Shown: one piece after another, positions 16,473 through 24,340 of the stretch
Numbering within the stretch: position 1 is the first letter of the stretch
Layout: each line of letters starts with the position of its first letter
Origin: Pseudomonadota bacterium
Lineage (GTDB): Bacteria > Pseudomonadota > Alphaproteobacteria > Rhizobiales > Hyphomicrobiaceae
DNA length: 37,536 bases
Reading direction: 5' to 3'
NCBI GenBank assembly: GCA_023387235.1
Contig: JAEWIJ010000158.1
Location: 1 to 37,536, forward strand
Translations under genes and position numbers: made by a program
Notes under the pieces: generated by a model
Told to the model about the DNA's origin: nothing
Seen by the model: the letters and a program-made list of their open reading frames with translations, nothing else
Databases searched by the model: none

Positions 16473-16547
16473 GGCGCGGTGCTCTCACAAGGTTGTCGGG
16501 TGTGGCGGCAGTGAGGCTAGAACAACGCCTGCCAAAATGAGTTCCGC

Positions 16548-16581
16548 GAGAGGCGGAGCCTCGACCTCTCCGAACTCCGCC
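16548..16581. promoter_or_regulatory. Overlapping, mutually exclusive inverted repeats in a divergent promoter region
   Basis: GAGAGG (16548-16553) is complementary to CCTCTC (16565-16570), while GGCGGAG (16552-16558) is complementary to CTCCGCC (16575-16581). The two stems share bases 16552-16553 and interleave, so only one can form at a time. They lie about 60 bp before the sorbosone-dehydrogenase-like start. They could be an operator or a switching leader structure. Function is unproven. Confidence 0.35.
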
Positions 16582-16641
16582 GGAAATATTGGAACGAGGC
16601 CATTCGCTGAACGTTAGGATCTAAACCGCGAGGAAGATCCG

Positions 16642-18003
16642 ATGCGCGTTTCGTTTCGAGTGCTGTGTCTTCTATTTCTGGGCCTGTTGATGCCGACACC
16701 ACCTCCTGCGATGGCTCAACACACGTCGAATGGCGTGCCCGGATATGGTCCCGATCCGAACCTTCCCCAGCCGCAGCAATCCTGGCTGCCGACCTTGAAG
16801 TGGACGACGGCTACGCCGTGGCCCGAGGGGGCCAAGCCGAGACCTGCAAAGGGCGCGAATGTCGTCGCATTCGCTAGAGATCTGAAACATCCGCGGTGGC
16901 TCCATATCCTACCGAACGGCGACGTGCTCGTGGCGGAGGCGGCGAGCCTCCCGGCAGATTCCTGGAATCCGCGCGCCATCGTGCAGAACTGGGCGATGCG
17001 GCGCGCAGGGTCGATCACGGAGAACGCCAACAGGATCACGTTGCTGCGCGATGCCGATGGCGACGGCGTTGCGGAAATGCGGGAGACCTTTCTCGAAGGC
17101 TTGCGCCAGCCCTTCGGCATGGCGCTGATCGGCGACCAGTTCTACGTCGCCAACACCGACAGTGTCGTGCGCTATTCCTATCAGGATGGCGCCACGCGGA
17201 TCACGGGCGAGGGCACCAAGGTGGTCGATCTGCCCGTGGGACATCACTGGACGCGAACGCTGATCGCCAGTCCGGATGGCTCGAAGCTCTATATTACCGT
17301 CGGATCGGGAAGCAATATCGGCGAGAAGGGTATGGGCGTGGAGGTCGATCGCGCGACCATCATGGAGTACGACGTTGCATCGAACCGCGTGCGCGTCTTC
17401 GCCTCCGGTCTCCGCAACGCGAATGGCATGGCTTTCGAGCCGACGAGCGGCAAGCTGTGGACCGTCGTCAACGAGCGTGACGAGATTGGCGATGATACGC
17501 CGCCCGACTATCTGACCTCGGTCGTCGATGGTGGCTTCTATGGCTGGCCCTACAGCTACTGGGGCAAGCATGTCGACGAGCGCGTCGAGCCGCAAAGGCC
17601 TGATCTGGTTGCTCGCTCGATTACGCCGGACTATGCGCTCGGCGCCCACACCGCTTCGCTCGGTCTCGCCTACTACGAGGGCACAGGTCTGCCGGAGCCG
17701 TTCCACCGCGGCATGATCATCGGTCAGCACGGCTCCTGGAATCGCACGCAATACAGCGGATACAAGGTCACGTTCGTGCCGTTCGAGAACGGCCGCCCGA
17801 GCGGGGCCTCGGTCGATCTTCTGACGGGCTTTCTCAGCGACGATGGCAGCGGCGTGGCTTTTGGCCGTCCCGTGGGCGTGGCTGTCGACAAGGCCGGCGC
17901 CGTGCTGGTGGCCGACGACGCCGGAAATACGATCTGGCGCGTGACGGGTGAGGCCGGTGCCCAGCGGCAATCGTCCAACGATGCCGGCAATTCCAAACAA
18001 TGA
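16642..18003 (+). CDS. Periplasmic PQQ-dependent sugar dehydrogenase / sorbosone dehydrogenase-like beta-propeller
   Basis: This 453-residue exported protein has a signal peptide (MRVSFRVLCLLFLGLLMP..., cleavage probably after AMAQ). A six-bladed propeller of the soluble glucose / L-sorbosone dehydrogenase family follows, with blades such as HPRWLHILPNGDVLVAEA, NRITLLRDADGDGVAEMRE, LRQPFGMALIGDQFYVANTD, GSKLYITVGSGSNIGEKGM, LRNANGMAFEP and DGGFYGWPYSYWG, and a late GQHGSWNR motif. Family members oxidise aldoses in the periplasm with PQQ, but many homologues have no tested substrate. No pqq genes are in the window. ATG 16642 has GAGGAAG upstream. The gene appears to be a single transcription unit followed by a 330-bp non-coding stretch. 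Confidence 0.85.
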   Translation: MRVSFRVLCLLFLGLLMPTPPPAMAQHTSNGVPGYGPDPNLPQPQQSWLPTLKWTTATPWPEGAKPRPAKGANVVAFARDLKHPRWLHILPNGDVLVAEAASLPADSWNPRAIVQNWAMRRAGSITENANRITLLRDADGDGVAEMRETFLEGLRQPFGMALIGDQFYVANTDSVVRYSYQDGATRITGEGTKVVDLPVGHHWTRTLIASPDGSKLYITVGSGSNIGEKGMGVEVDRATIMEYDVASNRVRVFASGLRNANGMAFEPTSGKLWTVVNERDEIGDDTPPDYLTSVVDGGFYGWPYSYWGKHVDERVEPQRPDLVARSITPDYALGAHTASLGLAYYEGTGLPEPFHRGMIIGQHGSWNRTQYSGYKVTFVPFENGRPSGASVDLLTGFLSDDGSGVAFGRPVGVAVDKAGAVLVADDAGNTIWRVTGEAGAQRQSSNDAGNSKQ

Positions 18004-18147
18004 CGCCTGAGAACACGCGGCCGCATCGTCTCGACTGACGTCGCACGGCGCAGTGCTCGCCGTCCGCATTGCGCTACCGGAGCGAGACAAGCCCCTAATC
18101 CTGGCAACCTGCTCAGTTTCATCGCGCACCGCGCGACGTGAACGCGA

Positions 18148-18159
18148 GCACGCGCGTGC
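18148..18159. repeat. Perfect 12-bp palindrome (GCACGCGCGTGC)
   Basis: GCACGCGCGTGC is identical to its reverse complement and is centred about 60 bp before the expected sigma-54 transcription start. It could be an enhancer-binding site. Its half-site spacing (GCAC-N4-GTGC) differs from the NtrC consensus (GCAC-N7-GTGC), so I do not call it an NtrC site. Confidence 0.35.
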
Positions 18160-18188
18160 GTATCACGAAGGAACGGGCATTCCCGGAT

Positions 18189-18203
18189 TGGCACACAATT
18201 TGC
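18189..18203 (+). promoter_or_regulatory. Sigma-54 (RpoN) -24/-12 promoter
   Basis: TGGCACACAATTTGC matches the RpoN consensus TGGCACG-N4-TTGC at all positions except the weakly conserved seventh base. The GG and GC doublets are at the required spacing (GG 18190-18191, GC 18202-18203), and a T-rich run follows. Transcription would start near 18215, giving a leader of about 120 nt before ATG 18334 of the importer operon. The position and near-perfect match make chance unlikely, although no activator site was identified. Confidence 0.75.
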
Positions 18204-18235
18204 TTTTGTCCGTTTGATTTCGGAACGGATGCCGC

Positions 18236-18257
18236 GTCCGAGCGATCAGGCTCGGAC
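18236..18257 (+). promoter_or_regulatory. Leader hairpin with an alternative downstream partner
   Basis: GTCCGAGC (18236-18243) and GCTCGGAC (18250-18257) form a perfect eight-pair stem with a GATCAG loop. The CTCGGA part (18251-18256) could instead pair with TCCGAG at 18285-18290. The structure would lie in the sigma-54 transcript leader, about 76 nt before the start codon. Confidence 0.45.
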
Positions 18258-18333
18258 TCGTTCATCGCGCTTCTGCGACCGAAATCCGAGTGTGCATGAT
18301 CCTGAGCCGCGTCAAACGGAGACAAGTGACAAG

Positions 18334-19929
18334 ATGGTCGATCACAAGAGCATTCTCGAGGAGAGGGTTCTCGCAGGTATCAATCGCCGCCAGATGCTCG
18401 GCGGTCTCGGAGCGGGCGCAGCGGTTCTTGCTTCGGGCCTCGGCGCGACACCCGCGCACGCCAACGGCGGCCATATCCGTCTCGCGTGGATCGATCACGT
18501 CGACACGCTCGATCCGCACTTCACCGGCTTTCTCGGTGCCGTGAAGATCCACAACAACATCTACAACGGCCTGCTCAAGGTCGAGTACGACGGCAAGCGC
18601 GTAACCTTCGTGCCGGATCTCGCCCAGACCTGGGAAATCAACGACGACAAGGTCCACACATTCAAGCTGCACCCCGGCGTCAAGTTTCATGACGGCACGC
18701 CATGCGATGCTGAAGCGGTGAAATGGAGCGTGGAGCGCGTGTGGAAGGGCACGCCGAAGTCGCCGCACGCGTGGAAGTACAAGGAGCTGAACAAGGTCGA
18801 GGTGCTCGATCCGCTGACCGTACGGCTGACCTTCAACAAGCCCTATGCCTTCCTTCCGGTCGCGCTGACGGGCAGCACGGGCCGCGCCGGAACCATCGTC
18901 TCCAAGGCCGCCGTCGAGAAGTACGGCGACAAGTTCGGCCGCAATCCTGTCGGCACTGGCCCCTTCAAGTTCGTGAGCTGGCGCGAGAACAGCGAGATCG
19001 TCGTCGAGAAGAACCCGGACTATTTCGAGAAGGGCCTGCCCAAGCTCGATCGCGCGACGTTCATCATCATGAAGGAGGCGTCAGCGGCTATCGCCGCCAT
19101 GCTCTCCGGCCAGATCGACGGCATGAGCGAGATCCCGGTCCAGTTCGTCAGCCAGATCCAGGCGCAGAAGAACCTGCAGCTCTACGGCGAGATCGAGGGC
19201 AACTACGTCTACGTCGGCATGAACTGCAAGCGCGAGCCGTTCGCCGATGTTGATCTGCGCCGCGCGGTCGCCTTTGCGTTGAACCGCGAGGTCGTGATCA
19301 AGCAGGCGTTCTTCGGCCACGCGATCCCGGCCTACACGCCGATCTCGCCGCCGATGACGGACTTCTATGATCCGGATGTCGCTAAGTCGGGGCGTGGCCA
19401 ATTCTTCGACATGGCCAAAGCCAAGGAGTTTCGCGCCAAGTCCAAGGTCAAGGGCACGATCACGCCTGTCTTCCTCGCTTCCGAGCAGGGCATCTACGGT
19501 ACGCGTCTCATGCAGAGCGTGCTGCCCATGCTCGAGGCCATCGACATCAAGCCGAAGATCGAAGTCGTGGAGCGCGCGGCGTGGATCCAGCGGCGCAATG
19601 CCGGCGAGTGGGATCTCTTCGACTTCAACTGGTGGGCCGATCTCGATCCCGACGAGACGATCACGCCGGAGTTCCGCACCGGCGAGCCGTGGAATTTCCC
19701 CGGCTGGTCGAACAAGCGCTTCGACGAGTTGGTGACGTCCGCGCAGGACACGCTCGACGTCGAGAAGCGCAAGGTGGCGTATACCGAGGCTTGCGACATC
19801 CTCATGGATGAGGCCCCGATCGCGATCATCTCGCACATGCCGGTGTTCAAGGTCTTCTCGCAGAAGGTGAAGGGCTTCAAGTACATCCCGGTCGATAGCC
19901 TCAACCTGCATACGGTGAGCCTCGGCTGA
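18334..19929 (+). CDS. ABC transporter substrate-binding protein, family 5 (Opp/Dpp-type)
   Basis: This 531-residue periplasmic binding protein is the first gene of the importer operon. The N-terminus carries NRRQMLGGLGAGAAVLASGL ending in AHA, a twin-arginine-type signal peptide. The mature protein shows family-5 hallmarks: LDPHFTGFLGAVKIHNNIYN, LAQTWEIND, FKLHPGVKFHDGTPCDAEAV, NPVGTGPFKFVSW, VDLRRAVAFALNRE and a C-terminal DEAPIAIISHMPVFKVF. The frame also runs upstream to 18214, but ATG 18334 precedes the signal peptide and follows GGAGAC. Family ligands include oligopeptides, dipeptides, glutathione, nickel chelates and opines. Sequence alone does not choose, although the sigma-54 promoter argues for a nitrogenous ligand. 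The stop overlaps the next start by one base. Confidence 0.9.
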   Translation: MVDHKSILEERVLAGINRRQMLGGLGAGAAVLASGLGATPAHANGGHIRLAWIDHVDTLDPHFTGFLGAVKIHNNIYNGLLKVEYDGKRVTFVPDLAQTWEINDDKVHTFKLHPGVKFHDGTPCDAEAVKWSVERVWKGTPKSPHAWKYKELNKVEVLDPLTVRLTFNKPYAFLPVALTGSTGRAGTIVSKAAVEKYGDKFGRNPVGTGPFKFVSWRENSEIVVEKNPDYFEKGLPKLDRATFIIMKEASAAIAAMLSGQIDGMSEIPVQFVSQIQAQKNLQLYGEIEGNYVYVGMNCKREPFADVDLRRAVAFALNREVVIKQAFFGHAIPAYTPISPPMTDFYDPDVAKSGRGQFFDMAKAKEFRAKSKVKGTITPVFLASEQGIYGTRLMQSVLPMLEAIDIKPKIEVVERAAWIQRRNAGEWDLFDFNWWADLDPDETITPEFRTGEPWNFPGWSNKRFDELVTSAQDTLDVEKRKVAYTEACDILMDEAPIAIISHMPVFKVFSQKVKGFKYIPVDSLNLHTVSLG

Positions 19930-20876
19930 TGCTGCTGTTCGCCGCCGGCAAGACCCTCCAGACGATGATGGTCCTGCTGATCGTCTCGGTCGTCTGCTTT
20001 ACGCTGCTGAAGCTGGCGCCGGGCGATCCGATCCAGATCATGCTCGGAACGGAATACTCGCCGGAGGCGTACACGTCGCTCAAGACGCAGCTCGGTCTCG
20101 ATCGGCCGCTCGTCGAGCAATATCTGCGCTGGCTCGGCAACTTCGTCATGGGCGATTGGGGCGTGTCCTATGTATCCAAGGCCCCGATTTTCCAGTTCGC
20201 TGTTGTCGAGGCCTTGCCGGTAACGCTCACGCTCGCGGCGTCGGCGCTGTTTCTGGCCGTCGTCGTCGGCGTTCCGCTCGGCGTTCTCTCCGCGACGTGT
20301 CGCGGAGGCGCCTGGGATGCCATCACATCCGTCTTCACGCTGACCGGCACGTCGTTCCCGAGCTTCTATCTCGGCATCCTGCTGATCTGGCTGTTCGGGG
20401 TCAAATTCGGCCTCTTTCCGACCATGGGTTTCGTGGCGCCATGGGAGGATCTGTGGGCGGGCATCATGCACATGACGCTCCCCGCCATCACGCTCTCGAT
20501 CTACTTCCTCGCGATGATCGTGCGCATGACGCGCGCCAATCTCATCGAAGTGCTCGAGCAGCCCTATATCGCGGCAGCGCGTGCGCGCGGCGAACCGAGC
20601 TGGCGCGTCGTGTGGGTGCACGGGCTGCGCAACATTCTCATGCCGCTCGTGACGATCCTCGGGCTGCAGCTCGGTGCGCTGCTGCAGGGCGCGGTGCTGA
20701 CGGAAACCGTCTTCTCGCTGCCGGGCGTCGGTCAGATGATCACCAACGCGGTGCTCAATCGCGAGTACGGCATCGTGCAGGCGGGCGTGATGATTACGGC
20801 CTGTCTTTTCATCACGACCAACCTCCTCGTCGATCTCGCCTATCCTTATCTCGACCCGCGATTGAGGCCTCGCTGA
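19929..20876 (+). CDS. ABC transporter permease, DppB/OppB type
   Basis: This 315-residue inner-membrane permease has about six helices. The N-terminus (LLIVSVVCFTLLKLAPGDPI) has the characteristic PGDP motif, followed by YTSLKTQLGLDRPLVEQYLRW. The EAA loop that contacts the ATPases is YIAAARARGEPSWRVVWVHG, and the C-terminal ETVFSLPGVGQMITNAVLNR motif is typical of DppB. It forms the translocation pore with the following DppC-type permease. ATG 19929 lies within the binding-protein stop (TGATG), and its own stop overlaps the next ATG in the same way, so translation is coupled. Confidence 0.93.
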   Translation: MLLFAAGKTLQTMMVLLIVSVVCFTLLKLAPGDPIQIMLGTEYSPEAYTSLKTQLGLDRPLVEQYLRWLGNFVMGDWGVSYVSKAPIFQFAVVEALPVTLTLAASALFLAVVVGVPLGVLSATCRGGAWDAITSVFTLTGTSFPSFYLGILLIWLFGVKFGLFPTMGFVAPWEDLWAGIMHMTLPAITLSIYFLAMIVRMTRANLIEVLEQPYIAAARARGEPSWRVVWVHGLRNILMPLVTILGLQLGALLQGAVLTETVFSLPGVGQMITNAVLNREYGIVQAGVMITACLFITTNLLVDLAYPYLDPRLRPR

Positions 20877-21763
20877 TGGCTGACATAACGGCGGTCGAGC
20901 ACATTGCGCGCGCCCCGTCGCGCTCCAATGGCTTGATTGCGCTTCTCCGCTCGAACATCTACTTCGCGATTGCGTCGGTCGTGGTCGCGCTCTTCATCCT
21001 CTCGGCGACGTTCGCGCCACTGGTCGCACCGCATCCGCCACTTGCGCAGGACATGTCTACCTTCATGTCGCCGCCGCTGAGCGACGGCCACGTACTCGGC
21101 ACGGATAGTTTCGGGCGCGATCTGTTCTCGCGGACGATCTACGGCGCGCGTTATGCGCTCGCGATCGGATTCGGCGCCGTGCTAATCGGCGCCCTCGGCG
21201 GGCTGATCATCGGCATGGCGGCGGGCCTGTCGGGCGGCGTAACGGAATGGGCGCTCATGCGCTTCATCGACGCTCTGCTGGCGCTGCCTTCGCTGATCAT
21301 GGCCATCGCGTTCATCTCCATTCTCGGGCAGGGCGTCGACAAGGTCATTCTCGCCGTCGGTGTGGCGCTCATCGGCCCGTTCTCGCGCACGGTGCGCGCC
21401 GACGTCCTGCAGGTGAAAGCCCAGGCCTTCGTCGAGGCAGCCGGCCTCATGGGCGTCAAGCGCTTCGCCATCATCTGGCGGCACATCCTTCCGAACGTGA
21501 TCTTCCCGCTCGCCGTGCAGGCGACGATCCGCGTCAGCTATGCGGTGCTCGTGTCATCCGGATTGTCGTTCCTCGGCATCGGCGTCGCGCCGCCGACGCC
21601 GGACTGGGGCCTCATGATCGCGGAGGGCCGCAGCTTCGTGAGCTTCGCGCCCTGGATTGCAGGCGTGCCCGGCACGGCGCTGGCGATCCTGCTCATCTCG
21701 CTCAGCATGGTCGGCGACGGCATCCGCGAGCATTTCGATCCCAAGCTGAGGAAGCAGGGATGA
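20876..21763 (+). CDS. ABC transporter permease, DppC/OppC type
   Basis: This 295-residue second permease has a DppC-type layout: a cytoplasmic N-terminus, a first helix (IYFAIASVVVALFILSATFA), then PPLSDGHVLGTDSFGRDLFS, the near-invariant HxLGTDxxGRD motif of this subfamily, an EAA loop FVEAAGLMGVKRFAIIWRHI, and LSFLGIGVAPPTPDWGLMI near the end. The frame continues upstream through the dppB-like gene, but ATG 20876, overlapping the previous stop by one base, is the start that fits the family. It ends in a 4-bp ATGA overlap with the first ATPase. Confidence 0.93.
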   Translation: MADITAVEHIARAPSRSNGLIALLRSNIYFAIASVVVALFILSATFAPLVAPHPPLAQDMSTFMSPPLSDGHVLGTDSFGRDLFSRTIYGARYALAIGFGAVLIGALGGLIIGMAAGLSGGVTEWALMRFIDALLALPSLIMAIAFISILGQGVDKVILAVGVALIGPFSRTVRADVLQVKAQAFVEAAGLMGVKRFAIIWRHILPNVIFPLAVQATIRVSYAVLVSSGLSFLGIGVAPPTPDWGLMIAEGRSFVSFAPWIAGVPGTALAILLISLSMVGDGIREHFDPKLRKQG

Positions 21764-22788
21764 AGCATATGAACTTCGGCGGCGCGCAGGCGGCGATCAA
21801 GCTGCCCGGCGCACTGGGAGCACGGACGGAGCCGGCCGACGTCAATCCGCTGCTCCAGGTCGAGGGCCTCTCGCTGACACGCGGGCAAAGCCTCATCCTC
21901 GACGATGTGACGTTCACGCTTCGGCGTGGCGGTACGCTCGGCCTGCTCGGCGAATCGGGCGCCGGAAAGTCGACGATCGCGCTCGCGCTGATCGGGCTCC
22001 TGCGCGAGCCGGAGGTCGGCCTGGACGGCAGGATCGATCTCGATGGTGCCGGCGATATCACGAAGGCCGAAGAGCGCACGTGGCTGAAGCTGCGCGGGCG
22101 CCGCATCACGATGATCTTCCAGGATGCGTCGGCGGCCCTCAATCCCTGCTTCACGATCGGCAAGCAGATCATGACGCCGCTCCGGCGCGTCATGGGGCTC
22201 GGACGCGCTGCAGCCCGAGCGCGCGCCATCGAGCTCCTGGAGAGCGTCGGCCTCAATGACGCGCCGTCCCGTCTCAGTGCCTATCCGCATCAGCTTTCGG
22301 GCGGCATGCAGCAGCGCGTGATGATCGCGATCGCGCTCTCGTCCAATCCCGATCTTCTGCTGGCCGACGAGCCGACGAGCGCGCTCGATGTGACCATCCA
22401 GGCTCAGATCATCCGCCTCATCCTGGAAGAGACGCGCCGCCGCAGTGCGAGCTGCATCTTCGTCCTGCACGATCTCGCGCTCGCCAGTCAGTGCTGTGAC
22501 GACATCGTCGTGCTGTACGGTGGGCAGGTGATGGAAGCCGGCCCCAGTCGGGTGGTGCTCGCGGCGCCGATGCATCCCTATACCGAGGCGCTCAAGGGAT
22601 GCGTTCTCGAATTCGACACCGAGGAGCTCGAACCCTTGCCGAGCGGCGCGCCGTCGTTTGCGTCGAAGACGCCAGGATGCCGCTTTGCAGCGCGCTGTCC
22701 GCGAGCGCTCGAGAAATGCGCCGGGAGCAAGCCGCCGCTGGTCGAGACGCGTGGCCGCAAGCTCGCCTGCTGGAATCCTCTGTCATGA
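21760..22788 (+). CDS. ABC transporter ATP-binding protein, DppD/OppD type
   Basis: This 342-residue cytoplasmic ATPase has Walker A GESGAGKST (64-72), signature LSGGMQQR (179-186), Walker B LLLADEPTSALD (199-210) and switch histidine in VLHD. The C-terminal Opp/Dpp extension has a cysteine-bearing tail (GCRFAARCPRALEKCAG ... LACW), which in this subfamily can bind an iron-sulfur cluster. The start overlaps the dppC-like stop by four bases (ATGA). About 30 residues precede the usual ATPase start (LLQVEGLSLT). It pairs with the following ATPase to drive import. Confidence 0.92.
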   Translation: MKHMNFGGAQAAIKLPGALGARTEPADVNPLLQVEGLSLTRGQSLILDDVTFTLRRGGTLGLLGESGAGKSTIALALIGLLREPEVGLDGRIDLDGAGDITKAEERTWLKLRGRRITMIFQDASAALNPCFTIGKQIMTPLRRVMGLGRAAARARAIELLESVGLNDAPSRLSAYPHQLSGGMQQRVMIAIALSSNPDLLLADEPTSALDVTIQAQIIRLILEETRRRSASCIFVLHDLALASQCCDDIVVLYGGQVMEAGPSRVVLAAPMHPYTEALKGCVLEFDTEELEPLPSGAPSFASKTPGCRFAARCPRALEKCAGSKPPLVETRGRKLACWNPLS

Positions 22789-23765
22789 ATGCGGCGCCGA
22801 TCTTCCGCCTCCTCGATGTCCAGAAGGCCTACGACGTGAAGGCGCGGAACAGCGCGCTCTTCAGCCGCGCGACGAAGAGGTTGCGGGCGCTCGACGGGGT
22901 GCGGCTCTCGCTGGAGCCGGGCGAAAGCCTCGCCATTGTCGGAGAGAGCGGTTCCGGCAAGACGACGCTGCTGCGCGTGCTGCTCGGTCTTACGCAGCCG
23001 ACCGACGGCCGCGCGCTCTTTCGCGAGAAGGACATCGCCAGCCTCGAAGGTGTCGAGCGCGATCGCTTCTGCCGCGAAGTGGCGATGATCTACCAGGATG
23101 CGCGGGGCTCGCTCAATCCGCGCATGTCCGTTCTGGATCTCGTTGCGGAGCCGCTCGATCACCATAAGCTATGTGCCAGGGTCGATCGGCGCGAGCGCGT
23201 GACGGCGTTGCTCTCGCGCGTCGGCCTCGCGCCGGAGATGATGGCGCGCTACGTGAGCGCGCTTTCGGGCGGCCAGCTCCGCCGTGTGGCTATCGCGCGG
23301 GCGCTCGCTTCGGAGCCCTCCGTTCTGGTTGCCGACGAAGCCGTGTCCGGTCTCGATGTCTCGACGCAGGCGCAGATCTTGAAACTGCTGCGCGACCTGC
23401 AGCGCGAGATGGGCCTGAGCCTATTGTTCATCACGCATGATCTCGGAGTCGCCGCGTACCTGTGCGACCGGATCGCGGTGATGTATCTCGGCCGCGTCGT
23501 CGAGACCGGCGCCGCACGCGAGGTCCTGAAGACGCCGGCGCATCCCTACACGCGCGCGCTCCTCAATGCCTCTCCGCGATTCTTTGCGCCGATATCCGAT
23601 CCGCTGCCGGGCGAGGTGCCGAGCCCTATCGACTTGCCGCCGGGCTGCCGATTCGCGGGGCGCTGTACGCGCGCCGAGTCCGATTGCCACCAGAACGAGC
23701 CGACGCTGGCGCCGGCCGGTCCAACGCGGTTGTTCGCCTGCTTCCATCCCTTAACCAACTTTTGA
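22785..23765 (+). CDS. ABC transporter ATP-binding protein, DppF/OppF type
   Basis: This 326-residue partner ATPase has Walker A GESGSGKTT (53-61), signature LSGGQLRR, Walker B VLVADEAVSGLD, switch histidine in FITHDLGV and the DppF-type C-terminal peptide ending with GCRFAGRCTRAESDC. The Walker B block reads DEAVSGLD, as is usual for the F-type subunit, where DppD has DEPTSALD. The frame is open upstream into dppD-like, but ATG 22785, in a 4-bp overlap with its stop, is the evident start. It is the last gene of the operon; 86 bp separate it from the metal-efflux cluster. Confidence 0.92.
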   Translation: MNAAPIFRLLDVQKAYDVKARNSALFSRATKRLRALDGVRLSLEPGESLAIVGESGSGKTTLLRVLLGLTQPTDGRALFREKDIASLEGVERDRFCREVAMIYQDARGSLNPRMSVLDLVAEPLDHHKLCARVDRRERVTALLSRVGLAPEMMARYVSALSGGQLRRVAIARALASEPSVLVADEAVSGLDVSTQAQILKLLRDLQREMGLSLLFITHDLGVAAYLCDRIAVMYLGRVVETGAAREVLKTPAHPYTRALLNASPRFFAPISDPLPGEVPSPIDLPPGCRFAGRCTRAESDCHQNEPTLAPAGPTRLFACFHPLTNF

Positions 23766-23854
23766 TTCCGGCGCGGGCCTCAAAGCTGACATAGGGGCTT
23801 GCAGTATGGGGCGGCGTGCGGCATGAGAGTCGCCGAACGTAGGCGAAAGCGGTG

Positions 23855-24292
23855 ATGCAACCCATCCGGCGGTACATGCGCGGCGTGCGGCTCATGGCTC
23901 AGACCATGGCGCTGATATTCGCGTTTGTTTCGGCCTGGAGCAGCCTCGCGCATGCTTGCCATGGCGCGTCGCAATCCTCATCCCACGGCTCTTCCCAAGC
24001 CTCTTCCCAAGGGGTTGCTCAGCAGACCGTCGTCGACCATGCGCCCGATCATGAAGCGACCGCCCACGCACATGAGGATCATGCGCCGGCGTCCGGCCAT
24101 GGCTCGCACAAGGGCACGCATCCCTGCTGCGCCGACCTGCAGTGTCACGGCGGCGTCGCCATCGTGACTGCGGGCATGGTTACAGTCGCCCCGCACGTGA
24201 TCGCCGAGAGCTTCGCCATCTCCGATCAGACGCACGAGGACTGGCATCTCGCGGCCCTCGATCGGCCACCAAGACCTTCCGTTCAGGTTTGA
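23855..24292 (+). CDS. Small His/Cys-rich secreted protein, probable metal binder
   Basis: This product of about 145 residues has a signal-like helix (AQTMALIFAFVSAWSSLAHA) followed by a Ser/Gln/His-rich segment and many histidines (DHAPDHEATAHAHEDHAP, GHGSHKGTHPCC) and a CC-x4-C motif (HPCCADLQCHGG). I do not know a named family. The composition and the position directly before an RND metal-efflux adaptor suggest a periplasmic metal buffer or sensor peptide. The start is uncertain: GTG 23852, ATG 23855 and ATG 23876 are all possible, the last giving a conventional short signal peptide. A 12-bp near-perfect tandem repeat at 23988-24011 encodes part of the SSxxSS region. Confidence 0.7.
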   Translation: MQPIRRYMRGVRLMAQTMALIFAFVSAWSSLAHACHGASQSSSHGSSQASSQGVAQQTVVDHAPDHEATAHAHEDHAPASGHGSHKGTHPCCADLQCHGGVAIVTAGMVTVAPHVIAESFAISDQTHEDWHLAALDRPPRPSVQV

Positions 24293-24340
24293 TCGCCCGG
24301 GGCCGGCCGGCCTCATGCTCAACTGAACGGATTTTCTCCC

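Larger units (their letters stand above)
18004..18333. other. 330-bp non-coding region upstream of the ABC importer
   Basis: No credible gene lies here. It contains a perfect 12-bp palindrome, a sigma-54 -24/-12 element and a leader with competing hairpins (listed separately), followed by GGAGAC at 18318-18323 as a weak ribosome-binding site for ATG 18334. I see no intrinsic terminator for the upstream gene. Confidence 0.7.

Noticed and set aside
15040..16488. 482-codon minus-strand frame suggesting one large fusion protein
   Set aside because: Its first two-thirds is an out-of-frame shadow of the YihY-like gene. Only the last 158 codons, with their own strong ribosome-binding site and signal peptide, are the DUF992 gene.
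18334..23765. Assignment of the ABC operon as a nickel (Nik) importer serving urease
   Set aside because: The binding protein belongs to the same broad family as NikA, but I see no nickel-specific motif, and the sigma-54 promoter fits a nitrogen compound better. The substrate is left open.
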